Assembly: GCA_046327755.1 (NCBI GenBank)
Contig: JAXLXW010000016.1
Coordinates: 1 to 64,000 of the forward strand
Direction: 5' to 3'
Source: SCN-70-22 sp046327755
Lineage (GTDB): Bacteria; Gemmatimonadota; Gemmatimonadetes; Gemmatimonadales; Gemmatimonadaceae
Length of the DNA stretch: 64,000 bases
Shown here: piece after piece, positions 34,240 through 42,725 of the stretch
How positions within the stretch are numbered: the stretch's first letter is position 1
How the letters are laid out: each line of letters opens with the position of its first letter
Translations under genes and position numbers: made by a program
Notes under the pieces: model-generated
Seen by the model: only the letters and a program-made list of their open reading frames with translations
Told to the model about the DNA's origin: nothing
Database searches by the model: none

Positions 34240-35856
34240 CACCGTCGCACGACTGCCAGCTTTCGTATGTCCATCTCCGCCGCCGCCGTCAGCCTCGCCG
34301 CCTTGACGGCGAGTGCGTGCGGCGACGCCCCGTCGACGGCCCCGGCCAGCGCCCCCGCCCCGGTCGTCACCCCGCTCCCCGCGTCGGACGTCGAACCGTT
34401 CGTCGTCCTTTTCGCCGGCGGCAACGACCCGGCCAACGCAGCGCGTGTCACGGAGCGCCTCATCCAGCTCGCTCCCTCGTTGCGCATCGCGGCGCCGGGA
34501 GCCGTCGGTGTCACCGCTCGCGTGGCCGACCTCGATCCGCTCGTGGAGCAGCTCCCCACGTTAGGCGGCGCCCTCCTTCGTGTCTCCGGTGACGAGGCGC
34601 GCGCGATCGCGCAGGATCCCGGTGTCGCGGTCATCGAGCCGGTCCGCGTCGCCACCGCGCTGGGCACCACCCGCACGGCGAAGCTCAGCTGGGCGCTCGA
34701 TCGCACCGATCTCCCCGCGCTCCCGCTCGACGGCTACGTGACGCGCATGGGGACCAACGGCGGCGGGGCCCGCATTGCGATCTTCGACACCGGGATCCGC
34801 TGGACGCACCAGGAACTCGCGGGGCGTGTGGTCGCCGGCTTCGACGCCTTCGCCGCAAGGGCCAAGACGTCGTGGGATTCGGTCGGCCACGGCTCGGCGG
34901 TGGCCGGCGTCTCAGGTGGCGCGACGCTCGGCCTGTCCAACGCGGCGCAGTTCATCGACATCCGCGTCCTCAACAGCAAGGGCTCGGGGACGTCGGTCGA
35001 ACTCGTGCGCGGCGTCGACTTCCTCCTCGCCGAGAAGAAGAAGGCGCCGTCGATCCCGATCGTCGCCAACTTCTCGCTCGGCTTTGCCGGCGGGAGCACG
35101 CTCATCGACAGCACCGTGGCTCGGCTGGTAGCGGCAGGGATCACCGTCGTTGCGGCTGCCGGCAACGACGGCGGCGACGCCTGCAATGTCTCGCCGGCGC
35201 GCTTGCCGGCCGCGATCACGGTCGGCGCCTCGGACCAGAAAGACGCGCGCGCCACCTTCAGCAACATCGGCTCCTGCGTGGACATCTTCGCCGGGGGCGT
35301 CTCGGTGCGTTCGCCGTGGAACACGGCGGACAACGCGCTGGTGCTGGTCAGCGGGACGTCGCTGTCCGCACCGGTCGTGACGGGCGCCGTGGCGACCGCG
35401 CTTGGCGCGAACCCCACGGCCACGCCGGCGCAAGTCGCCGCGTGGCTCGTACGCGACGCTGCCACCGGACGCGTCACGGGTCTCACGGCGGCGACGCCCA
35501 ACCGCATGCTGCAGCTCAAGAGCGTGACGCTCCCCGCGGCGTCCACCACGCCGACGCCGACGCCCACGCCCACGCCGACACCGACCCCCACGCCGGCACC
35601 GGCGCCCGCGGTCAACGCAGCCTTCACCGTCAGCTGCACCGGGCTGTCGTGCATCCTGGCCTCGACCGCGACGGGAACGGCGGCGCTCACGGCAACCTAC
35701 GCCTGGAACCTCGGCTCGCTCATCTACACCGGGGTGGGCGTGCAGCGCCTCGGCGTGCGATACGGTGCGGCCGGGACGTATAGCGTGACGCTCAAGGTGA
35801 CCGACACGGCGGGGCGCACGGCCAGTACCACGCAGACCTTCAGCGTGAGGCCGTAA
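34237..35856 (+). CDS. Subtilisin-family (S8) serine protease lipoprotein with C-terminal PKD-like domain
   Basis: 539 residues. Lipobox TASAC (Cys28) is followed by a low-complexity Ala/Pro segment and an inhibitor-I9-type propeptide (about 55-140). The catalytic triad is Asp184 (AIFDTGIRWTH), His218 (DSVGHGSAVAG) and Ser375 (VSGTSLSAPVVTG), with oxyanion Asn310 (AAAGNDGG). A Thr-Pro linker of about eight TP pairs joins a C-terminal PKD-like domain (ATYAWNLGSL, GTYSVTLKVTDTAGRTA). It should act at the cell surface. The 5' leader carries a possible c-di-GMP aptamer and a start-codon hairpin. The convergent neighbour is a diguanylate cyclase. Confidence 0.93.
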   Translation: MHRRTTASFRMSISAAAVSLAALTASACGDAPSTAPASAPAPVVTPLPASDVEPFVVLFAGGNDPANAARVTERLIQLAPSLRIAAPGAVGVTARVADLDPLVEQLPTLGGALLRVSGDEARAIAQDPGVAVIEPVRVATALGTTRTAKLSWALDRTDLPALPLDGYVTRMGTNGGGARIAIFDTGIRWTHQELAGRVVAGFDAFAARAKTSWDSVGHGSAVAGVSGGATLGLSNAAQFIDIRVLNSKGSGTSVELVRGVDFLLAEKKKAPSIPIVANFSLGFAGGSTLIDSTVARLVAAGITVVAAAGNDGGDACNVSPARLPAAITVGASDQKDARATFSNIGSCVDIFAGGVSVRSPWNTADNALVLVSGTSLSAPVVTGAVATALGANPTATPAQVAAWLVRDAATGRVTGLTAATPNRMLQLKSVTLPAASTTPTPTPTPTPTPTPTPAPAPAVNAAFTVSCTGLSCILASTATGTAALTATYAWNLGSLIYTGVGVQRLGVRYGAAGTYSVTLKVTDTAGRTASTTQTFSVRP

Positions 35857-35880
35857 GCGTCCGCTCCCGCCGCGATGACG

Positions 35881-35913
35881 AAGGGGACCTGGCGCGCCAT
35901 GCCAGGTCCCCTT
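35881..35913. terminator. Bidirectional intrinsic terminator
   Basis: aaggggacctggc-gcgccat-gccaggtcccctt. A perfect 13-bp stem with an A-run on one side and a T-run on the other sits between two convergent genes whose stops lie 25 bp and 5 bp away. It is the most classical terminator in the window. Confidence 0.85.
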
Positions 35914-35917
35914 TGCG

Positions 35918-36934
35918 TTAGGCGTGTCCCGCAGCCGGGCGCACCGTCTTGCGTTGCCCCTTGCTGGCGTACAGCGCCCGGTCAGCCTGCGTCAGCGCCT
36001 GGTCGAGCGTCAGCGATTCACTGCGCACCCAGCCAGCGGAGACCGACTCGAAGGACGTGTGCACGCGCCCGATGAGCGACGCGCCGTCGGGAACGTCCAG
36101 GTGCAATGAGATGAACTCGTCGCCTCCGACGCGAAAGGCCGCGTCCCCCGATCGCTCGTCGCTCGGGCGCCGCACATGGCGGGCGAGCGCCTCGGCGAAG
36201 TTGCGGATGTACCTGTCGCCGGCGGCGTGCCCCTCGCCGTCGTTCACGCGCTTGAGGTCATCGAGGTCCCAGGCCACCAGCAGGAGCGCCTTCCCCGTCT
36301 CCCGCGCCAGGCGCTGCAGCCGATCGAACTCCCCGGTCAGGCGATGCCGGTTGAACAAGCCGGTGAGATGGTCATGGTTGGCCATGCGTTCGAGCTCGGC
36401 GTAGGCCTGGTCGAGGCGGGTGAACGCCGTGCTCACGATGTAACCGGCCGCGGCCGTGAGGATGGGAAAGACCCACTTGAAGTTGAATTCCTCGCCGCCG
36501 TTGTGGATGAAGGCGTAGTGCGAGGCCAACCCGAGCACGATCCCCCACGCGCCACCGATCATGCTCATCGCCCCGATGATGAGCGCCGAGACGAGGTAGA
36601 TGAGGACCTCGCGCACCATTGGGTTCCCCGTCGCCGTGTAGTCGGAGAGCGGGAGGTAGGCCTTCTGCCAGACGAGCACGCCTTCGCCTACCAGCAGCGC
36701 GCCGAGAATGAGCGCCATCCGCTGGTTGCGCCCAAGCGAGGGGAGGCGGTAGTGCAGGAGGAGTCCGACCGTCGAGGCGAGCACGAAGATGGCGCTGGAG
36801 ACCACCGCGCCACGGGTCCCGCCCCACGCCAGGTAGCCACCCACGAAGTACATCCCGCCCACGCTGGCGGTCCACCAGAAGTTGCGGGCGACGGTGGTGA
36901 AGGCGCTGGTTTGAACGGCGGACGACGTCTGCAT
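35918..36934 (-). CDS. Membrane-bound diguanylate cyclase (GGDEF)
   Basis: 338 residues. Six to seven membrane segments occupy about residues 15-190 (WWTASVGGMYFVGGYLAW, GAVVSSAIFVLASTVGLLL, MALILGALLVGEGVLVW, ALIIGAMSMIGGAWGIVL). The cyclase domain starts DHLTGLFNRHRL, has LLLVAWDLDDLKRVND, and the active-site loop FRVGGDEF. The inhibitory I-site RSGD lies five residues before the loop, as in PleD, so product feedback is expected. It should make c-di-GMP from two GTP at the membrane. The sensory input is unknown. Its tail-to-tail neighbour is the protease with the candidate c-di-GMP-responsive leader. Confidence 0.92.
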   Translation of the reverse strand: MQTSSAVQTSAFTTVARNFWWTASVGGMYFVGGYLAWGGTRGAVVSSAIFVLASTVGLLLHYRLPSLGRNQRMALILGALLVGEGVLVWQKAYLPLSDYTATGNPMVREVLIYLVSALIIGAMSMIGGAWGIVLGLASHYAFIHNGGEEFNFKWVFPILTAAAGYIVSTAFTRLDQAYAELERMANHDHLTGLFNRHRLTGEFDRLQRLARETGKALLLVAWDLDDLKRVNDGEGHAAGDRYIRNFAEALARHVRRPSDERSGDAAFRVGGDEFISLHLDVPDGASLIGRVHTSFESVSAGWVRSESLTLDQALTQADRALYASKGQRKTVRPAAGHA

Positions 36935-37384
36935 TGAGCGCGGGAAGCTACACGCAGCTGCAGCGAACGCGAGGGTCACCACGGCCTGCCCGACGCCGCG
37001 GCACGCCCTTCTTTGGACTCCCACCATTCCGCCTGGACGCGCCCGCGATCGTCCATCGGCGACCTCCGCAGTCTCATGCCGATGGACGATCGGGAGTACG
37101 CCGATTGTTGGCCGCTCCAAGTGCCGGTAGCTATCAGTACGACGTGCGAACGGATGCTCGTCACCTGCCGTTCGCCACGTCGTCGGGCATGTGCACGGTC
37201 CCGATCGCATGCAGCTCGCACGCTCCTCGTGCGCGACGCGCGTGCCGTGCCTGCCCCGGTCGCGAGCCCTGTCGCCCGTTAGGCAGTGCCGACAGTTCGA
37301 TGCCGCCCGCCTCTCCTTCACGCGGCCCTGTCAGCCCCCGAGCCCACCGCGACGCCGGATCTCCTTCACCTGGAGGCTACGACC
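36935..37384. other. 450-bp gene-free divergent region
   Basis: It separates the diguanylate cyclase start (minus strand) from the Cry-like gene (plus strand). It holds the 15-bp inverted repeat at 37046-37092, one copy of the GTTAGGC word (near 37276) and the GGAGG ribosome-binding site at 37372-37376. No credible gene, tRNA or clear promoter hexamer pair is seen. Its length, unusual in this compact sequence, suggests a regulatory role. Confidence 0.6.
37046..37092. promoter_or_regulatory. Perfect 15-bp inverted repeat in the region between GGDEF and Cry-like genes
   Basis: cgatcgtccatcggc and its exact reverse complement gccgatggacgatcg are separated by 17 bases. It lies about 110 bp from the diguanylate cyclase start and about 290 bp from the Cry-like start. 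It could be an operator for a dimeric regulator or an RNA hairpin in a long leader. Confidence 0.7.
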
Positions 37385-38710
37385 ATGGCCACCACCCTTG
37401 CTTCTGAAACCCACGCGCCGAACTCCACGGTCGCGGCGCATGGGGTCAACGGCATCTCGCTCGGCATTCATGAAGTCTTCGATCGGACGCAGGAGGCCGC
37501 ATATCTTCGCGCACGCCACGAGCGCTGGAATATCGGCGGCCCGCCGGGCTTCGAACCTCGCCTGCGCGCGCTCCCGCCCATTCACGACCGCCAGCTGCTC
37601 CACCTGGCGACGCATGCCAAGGTCGCGATGCACGACGTGGAAGAGCTGCAGCAGTGTGCGCACGCCGTGATGGATCACTACTTCCCGCCCGTCGGCGACG
37701 AAGCAGTCCTCGAGGACACCTTCACCTTCACTGCCGCCCCGTTCGAGCACTTTCCGGCGGGGACTGCCGTGGTCGTTCGTCGCACCAACAAAGCCGTGCT
37801 TTTCTACCTGAACCCCAACGTGCACGTCGACGCGGACGGTCACGCGGTCCGCAGCATTCGCACGACCGGCGCCTGGGCCCCGCCGATGCGCTTTGCCGCA
37901 TCGCCGGTCGACGAGGCGAAGATCGTGATGAAGATCTACGGCTCGTTCGCTTCGCTGCTCCCGGGGCCCGTCGGGACGATCGCCAAGGCAGGAATCGAAC
38001 TGGTCAACATGATCCTGGGCATGGCGGGCCCGAGCGGGCCGTCGTGGACCGAGATCCAGTCGATGATGCGCGAAGTCGTCCGCGACGAACTCATCACCAA
38101 CGACCTCGAGTTCGTCCAGGCACATCTCGAGAAGGTGAAGAAGTGGGCGGAGATCCAGTATCTCCCCAACCGATCACACAAGTCGAAGGAGCAGCTGTGG
38201 CAGATGCTGCTCCCGCAAATCGACCTCGTGACGAACGACATCAACCTCCTGCTGCAGTCCAACCACCGCATCCCCGGGTTCGGCCTGCTGTTGCTGGGCG
38301 TGGACACGTACATGGGGCTCCTGCAGGAGCAGGTGATGCTCGGCTACGACGCCAACATCAGAAAGGCGGGCGATCAGTGGGCGACGAGCATGCTCACGGT
38401 GTGGGCGGAAGTGCAGAAGCACCGCCACGACCAGATCGTCTTAGAGAAGCCGTCATATGCCGTCTTCCTCCCGCCGGACGACGTGATGACCGCAGAGTAC
38501 TGGCGGTGGATCGACCGCAAGACCGGCGAGGTGCGTGGTGATCGGAACGGTCCGTGGCAGGCGGGCGGCAAGCCCGATCGCAGCGAGGAGGGGTGCCGGC
38601 ACGATGCCGAGGCGCGCTACGAGGGGATCATCCTGCCGCGGATGATCCGCACCTTTGGGGACCCGGAGGCCACCGCCAAGGCGTGGCGCACGGTGCGCGT
38701 TCCCGACTGA
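37385..38710 (+). CDS. Protein with a Cry delta-endotoxin domain I-like helical core
   Basis: 441 residues, no signal peptide, strong GGAGG site 8 bp before the ATG. Residues 1-175 form an unrecognised mixed domain (EDTFTFTAAPFEHFPAGTAVV, AVLFYLNPNVHVDADG). Residues about 175-350 are helical and follow the order of Cry toxin domain I. A Gly/Pro-rich hydrophobic hairpin LLPGPVGTIAKAGIELVNMILGM comes first. GPS.PSWTEIQSMMREVVRDEL, matching the GPSQW...QIEQLINQRI region, is next. The central helix follows as DINLLLQSN then HRIPGFGLLLLGVDTYMG, and a last amphipathic helix from YDANIRKAGDQW. No domain II/III lectin-like sheets follow; the last 90 residues are a short unknown cap. A cytosolic pore-former or toxin-like protein is inferred. 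Confidence 0.6.
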   Translation: MATTLASETHAPNSTVAAHGVNGISLGIHEVFDRTQEAAYLRARHERWNIGGPPGFEPRLRALPPIHDRQLLHLATHAKVAMHDVEELQQCAHAVMDHYFPPVGDEAVLEDTFTFTAAPFEHFPAGTAVVVRRTNKAVLFYLNPNVHVDADGHAVRSIRTTGAWAPPMRFAASPVDEAKIVMKIYGSFASLLPGPVGTIAKAGIELVNMILGMAGPSGPSWTEIQSMMREVVRDELITNDLEFVQAHLEKVKKWAEIQYLPNRSHKSKEQLWQMLLPQIDLVTNDINLLLQSNHRIPGFGLLLLGVDTYMGLLQEQVMLGYDANIRKAGDQWATSMLTVWAEVQKHRHDQIVLEKPSYAVFLPPDDVMTAEYWRWIDRKTGEVRGDRNGPWQAGGKPDRSEEGCRHDAEARYEGIILPRMIRTFGDPEATAKAWRTVRVPD

Positions 38711-38775
38711 GGCGCGGCGGCGACGCCGCTCCAACGCGGTGCCGGCACGCCGGCCTAACGACGCCGGTGTGCCCG

Positions 38776-38812
38776 TCGAGGGGCTGTCTCCCGGGCGGGG
38801 ACAGCCCCTCGA
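38776..38812. terminator. Perfect 13-bp hairpin after the Cry-like gene
   Basis: tcgaggggctgtc pairs with gacagcccctcga around an 11-base loop, 65 bp after the stop. No T-tract. Probably the transcript end or 3' stabiliser of the Cry-like mRNA; the next gene starts 46 bp later. Confidence 0.6.
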
Positions 38813-38858
38813 TGCGCGGGACACTGGCGCCCGCCGCCGGGCGGCGTTGATTTGGGGG

Positions 38859-40430
38859 ATGACTCGCCATCGCCACTTCCCGCGCCGCGTCCTTCCCGCG
38901 GCCCTCGCCGTGCTGTCGTGCGCCGGCGTCCTTCCGCGCGCGCTTCGTGCGCAAGTTCCCGCGCCTCCGCCGGTCCCTCCGCCGACGCAACGGGCCTGGA
39001 AATCGCTCCGTGAAGCCGACCTTAGGCGCGACCTCTTCGCGATGGCCGCGCCGGAGATGCGCGGGCGCGAAGGCGGGTCGCTCGACGAGATGCGCGCCTC
39101 GATCTGGGTCGCCGAGCAGTACGCCCGCATCGGCCTCAAGCCCATGGGGGAGAACGGGACCTGGTTCCAGTGGTTCAACATCGTGCGGACGCGCGTGTCA
39201 CCCACGGCGAGCGCGGCGACGATCGGCGGCAGGTCGCTGCCGGTCTTTTGGGAGATCGTGGCGAACGCCGTCGCCCCCGTCGAGGCGTCGGGAACGGTGC
39301 TCTGGATTGCTGACGCGGCCGATACGACCGTGGACGTGCGCGGGCGCATCGTGGCGACTTCGGTCGTGACGCCGCCGCCCGCCTCGGTGCGATCGACGAG
39401 CTACCCGACGCGCGTGCGGTACGCGGAGGCCGCCGTGCAGGCGACGACGCGATCGCTGGCGCGCCGTGGGGCGACGGCGATCCTCATCGTGGCGACCGAC
39501 TCGGTGGATGCCGCCTTCGATGCGATCTCGGTGCAGCGCGCGCGCGGCACCTACGACGTCGATCATGCAACGCCGCGAGCCGCCGGCGCCTCCGACCGGG
39601 TCGCGCCGCTCCCGCAGGCCGGTACGGGGCCGACACCCTCGTTCCTCGTCCGCGCCGCCATGGGGGAGGTGCTGCGCCAGCAGCCTAACGTGGCGCTCTC
39701 GATCCGCCTCGAGCGCTTCGAGGTCCCGTCGGTGAACGTCATCGGCGGCATCCGCGGGACCGACTCGGCGCTGCGCGACGAGTGGGTGCTCTACAGCTCA
39801 CACCAGGACGCCAACGGCGTGCGCCTGCTCGAGGGGCAGGACTCGGTCCTCGCCGGCGCCGACGACAACGCTTCCGTCTCCGTCGCCGAATTCGCGGCGG
39901 CGCGCGCCATGGTCGCCCAGCGCCCCAGGCGTTCGGTCATCTGGGTGCACCACGGGTCCGAGGAGCGCGGGCTGCTCGGCTCGCGCTATCACTCGGCGCA
40001 CCCCGTGATTCCGATCAACCAGATCGTCGCCGTGCTCAATGGCGACATGATCGGGCGGAACCACCCCGACACCGCTGCCTTGCTCGGTTCGCAGCCGCCG
40101 CACCGCGGCTCGACCGACCTGGTGAACTGGGCACTCGCCGCGAATGCCAAGACGGGGAAGTTCGTGATCGACACGCTGTGGGATCGCCCGACGCATCCGG
40201 AAGGGTGGTACTTCCGCAGCGATCACCTTCCGTACGCGCGGCTCGGCGTGCCGGGACTGATGTACACGACCAACCTGCACCCCGACTATCACACCGCGTT
40301 CGACATCCCCGAGCGCATCGACTACCCGAAGCTCCTGCGCATGACGCAGTGGATGTACCTCACCGGGTGGTACGCGGCCAACGCGCCGAAGCGCCCGGCG
40401 GTGGACAGCGGGTTCAAGCTGGAACGTTAG
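38859..40430 (+). CDS. Exported M28 family zinc aminopeptidase with PA-type insert
   Basis: 523 residues with a signal peptide (VLPAALAVLSCAGVLPRALRAQ). After an N-terminal helical region and a protease-associated insert (about 110-270), the M28 metal ligands appear in order: His in LYSSHQDANG, bridging Asp in GADDNASVSV, catalytic Glu-Glu in GSEERGLLGS, Asp in VLNGDMIGRN and His in HPDYHTAFD. It would release N-terminal residues from peptides in the periplasm. A GGGGG run precedes the ATG. The next gene follows the stop without a gap. Confidence 0.92.
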   Translation: MTRHRHFPRRVLPAALAVLSCAGVLPRALRAQVPAPPPVPPPTQRAWKSLREADLRRDLFAMAAPEMRGREGGSLDEMRASIWVAEQYARIGLKPMGENGTWFQWFNIVRTRVSPTASAATIGGRSLPVFWEIVANAVAPVEASGTVLWIADAADTTVDVRGRIVATSVVTPPPASVRSTSYPTRVRYAEAAVQATTRSLARRGATAILIVATDSVDAAFDAISVQRARGTYDVDHATPRAAGASDRVAPLPQAGTGPTPSFLVRAAMGEVLRQQPNVALSIRLERFEVPSVNVIGGIRGTDSALRDEWVLYSSHQDANGVRLLEGQDSVLAGADDNASVSVAEFAAARAMVAQRPRRSVIWVHHGSEERGLLGSRYHSAHPVIPINQIVAVLNGDMIGRNHPDTAALLGSQPPHRGSTDLVNWALAANAKTGKFVIDTLWDRPTHPEGWYFRSDHLPYARLGVPGLMYTTNLHPDYHTAFDIPERIDYPKLLRMTQWMYLTGWYAANAPKRPAVDSGFKLER

Positions 40431-41405
40431 GTGACCATCTCTCCTTCCCTTGCGCGCGCCGGCGGCACGCTGGCGCGCCGCACGGTGCGTGCGCTCGTGC
40501 TGGCGTCACTCGCCGCCTGCGCCGGCTCCGCCAGGCGCAATGCGACTCCTGCACCGGTCGATGTGCCGAGGATCGCCATCATCTCGGCGTTCGAGGCCGA
40601 GTTGGCCACGCTGCGGCAGGCGACGACCATCACCGGGACGCACGTGGTGAACGGGCGTACGCACTACTTCGGACGGTTGGGCGGGCACGACGTCGTGCTC
40701 ATGCTCAGCGGCTTCAGCATGGTGAACGCGGCGATGACCACGCAGGCACTCCTCGACCGCACGGCCGTGCGTGCGATCGTCTTCTCGGGGATTGCCGGCG
40801 GAGTGAACCCGTCGCTGCACGTGGGAGACGTGACCGTGCCGGCGCAATGGGGGCACTACCAGGAGAGCGTCTTCGCGCGCGAGACGCCCCAGGGGTTCGC
40901 CCCGGCGCGCGTGACGACGCCGTACGCCAACTTCGACATGATGTATCCGCAGGGCACGTCGGTCACGGTGCGCGGGGCAGCGCCTGACTCGCTGGAGCGT
41001 CGTTTCTGGTTCGCCGTCGACTCGGCGTCGCTCGCCACCGCGCGCGACGTCGCACATCGCGTCACGCTCACGCGTTGCGCGAGCGAGTCCGCGTGCCTGG
41101 CGCACGCGCCGCGCGTGGTGGTCGGCGGCAACGGGGTGAGCGGCGCGACCTTCGTGGACAACGCACGCTATCGCGAATGGGTCTGGTCGACCTTTCAGGC
41201 CGACGCGCTCGACATGGAGACGGCGGCGGTGGCGATCGTGGCCTATGAGAATCGCGTCCCCTTCATCGCCTTTCGCTCGCTCTCCGACCTCGCCGGGGGC
41301 GGGGAGGGCCCGAACGAGGTGCCGGTCTTCCGGATGCTCGCCGCCCGGAACGCCGCCGCGGTGGTGATGGCGTACCTCGACGCCCTCCCCAAGGCGCGGC
41401 GATGA
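40431..41405 (+). CDS. Lipoprotein nucleoside phosphorylase / MTA-SAH nucleosidase-like
   Basis: 324 residues. GTG start directly after the previous stop. Lipobox LASLAAC (Cys about 30) predicts membrane anchoring outside the cytoplasm. The PNP/UDP fold shows IAIISAFEAELATL, VVLMLSGFSMVNAAMTTQALLD, AIVFSGIAGGVNP..HVGDV and the ribose-site ADALDMETAAVA followed by FIAFRSLSD. It should split purine nucleosides. Cytoplasmic members are the rule, so export is notable. Its stop overlaps the ATG of a purine-type permease (ATGA), giving a logical salvage pair. Confidence 0.85.
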   Translation: MTISPSLARAGGTLARRTVRALVLASLAACAGSARRNATPAPVDVPRIAIISAFEAELATLRQATTITGTHVVNGRTHYFGRLGGHDVVLMLSGFSMVNAAMTTQALLDRTAVRAIVFSGIAGGVNPSLHVGDVTVPAQWGHYQESVFARETPQGFAPARVTTPYANFDMMYPQGTSVTVRGAAPDSLERRFWFAVDSASLATARDVAHRVTLTRCASESACLAHAPRVVVGGNGVSGATFVDNARYREWVWSTFQADALDMETAAVAIVAYENRVPFIAFRSLSDLAGGGEGPNEVPVFRMLAARNAAAVVMAYLDALPKARR

Positions 41406-42703
41406 GCGACTACTTCGCCCTGGCGCGGCACGGGACGACGCTGCGCACGGAGCTGCGCGCCGGCATCGCCACCTTCCTCACGATGGCCTACATCATCGTG
41501 GTGAACCCGGCGATCCTCGAGGCGGCGGGGATCCCGCGCGATGCCTCGATCACGGCGACGATCCTCACCGCCACCTTCGGGACGCTGGTGATGGGACTCT
41601 ACGCCCGGCGCCCCTTCGCCATCGCCCCCTACATGGGGGAGAACGCCTTCATCACGTTCACGGTCGTGAAGGGGTTGGGCTTCTCGTGGCAGGCGGCGTT
41701 AGGCGCGATCTTCCTGGCCGGTGTGCTCTTCACCCTCCTCACCGTCCTCAAGGTGCGGAGCTGGCTGGCCAACGCGCTCCCGCTCTCGCTCAAGCTCAGT
41801 TTCTCGGCCGGGATCGGCTTCTTCCTGATGTTCATCGGGTTGAACCAGGTGGGGCTGGTGACGCTGGGAGTCCCGGGGGCACCGGTGGCACTGGGGGCGC
41901 TCAACAAGGCGCCGGTGCTCGTCGCTATCGCGGGGTTCGCGCTCACGGCGTGGGGAATGGCGCGCAAGCTCCCCGGGGCGCTCCTCGTTGGAATCGCGGC
42001 GACATCGATCCTCTCCTTCGTCCTCGGCGTCACGCCGCTGCCTAACGCCGTGGTCTCGCTCCCGCCCAGCGTGGCGCCGATCGTGGGACAGCTGGACATC
42101 GCCGGCGCGCTGACGGTGAAGGCGCTCCCGGTCGTCGTCATCGTCTTCATCATGGCGTTCCTCGACACCATCGGGACGCTCATCGGGCTTTCGGCGCGCG
42201 CCGGCCTTCTCGACGAGAAGGGGAACCTCCCGGACATCGAGAAGCCGATGCTCGCCGACGCGCTGGTGAACCTGGTGGGGCCGGTGCTGGGGACGACGAC
42301 GAGCGGCGTCTTCATCGAGTCCGCGGTCGGGATCGAGGAAGGGGGACGCACCGGCGTCACCGCGCTGGTCGTTGCCGCGCTCTTCCTGCTGGCGCTCTTC
42401 TTTTCCCCGCTCTTCACCGCCATTCCGCCGCACGCATCGGGGGTGGCGATGATCGCGATCGGCGTCCTCATGGTGTCGCCGATCCTCAAGCTCGACACGA
42501 GCGATCACACGGAGTGGATCCCGGCGCTGTGCACCATCGCCCTGATGCCCTTCACCTTCAACGTCGGCGTGGGGATGACGGCGGGGCTCCTGCTCTATCC
42601 GCTGCTCAAGGTGACGACGGGGCGCGGCCGGGAGGTTCCGGCGGCGATGTGGCTGCTGGCCGCACTCTCGCTGCTCTTCTTCGCGATGTACCCGTATCAC
42701 TAG
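41402..42703 (+). CDS. NCS2 family purine permease (AzgA-like)
   Basis: 433 residues, about 12-14 membrane segments. TELRAGIATFLTMAYIIVVNPAIL is the AzgA/GhxP opening. Then come GLYARRPFAIAPYMGENAFITFTVV, IMAFLDTIGTLIGLSARAGLLDEKGNLPDI and GTTTSGVFIESAVGIEEGGRTGVTAL, which carry the substrate-site residues of the group. Proton-coupled uptake of adenine, guanine or hypoxanthine is expected. Translationally coupled to the exported nucleosidase that would release the base. Confidence 0.92.
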   Translation: MSDYFALARHGTTLRTELRAGIATFLTMAYIIVVNPAILEAAGIPRDASITATILTATFGTLVMGLYARRPFAIAPYMGENAFITFTVVKGLGFSWQAALGAIFLAGVLFTLLTVLKVRSWLANALPLSLKLSFSAGIGFFLMFIGLNQVGLVTLGVPGAPVALGALNKAPVLVAIAGFALTAWGMARKLPGALLVGIAATSILSFVLGVTPLPNAVVSLPPSVAPIVGQLDIAGALTVKALPVVVIVFIMAFLDTIGTLIGLSARAGLLDEKGNLPDIEKPMLADALVNLVGPVLGTTTSGVFIESAVGIEEGGRTGVTALVVAALFLLALFFSPLFTAIPPHASGVAMIAIGVLMVSPILKLDTSDHTEWIPALCTIALMPFTFNVGVGMTAGLLLYPLLKVTTGRGREVPAAMWLLAALSLLFFAMYPYH

Positions 42704-42725
42704 CCACGTGGTAGAATCCTCCGCC

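Noticed and set aside
35550..35610. CRISPR-like or satellite repeat of acgcc units
   Set aside because: It encodes the Thr-Pro linker of the subtilisin protein in frame. Low-complexity coding, no spacers.
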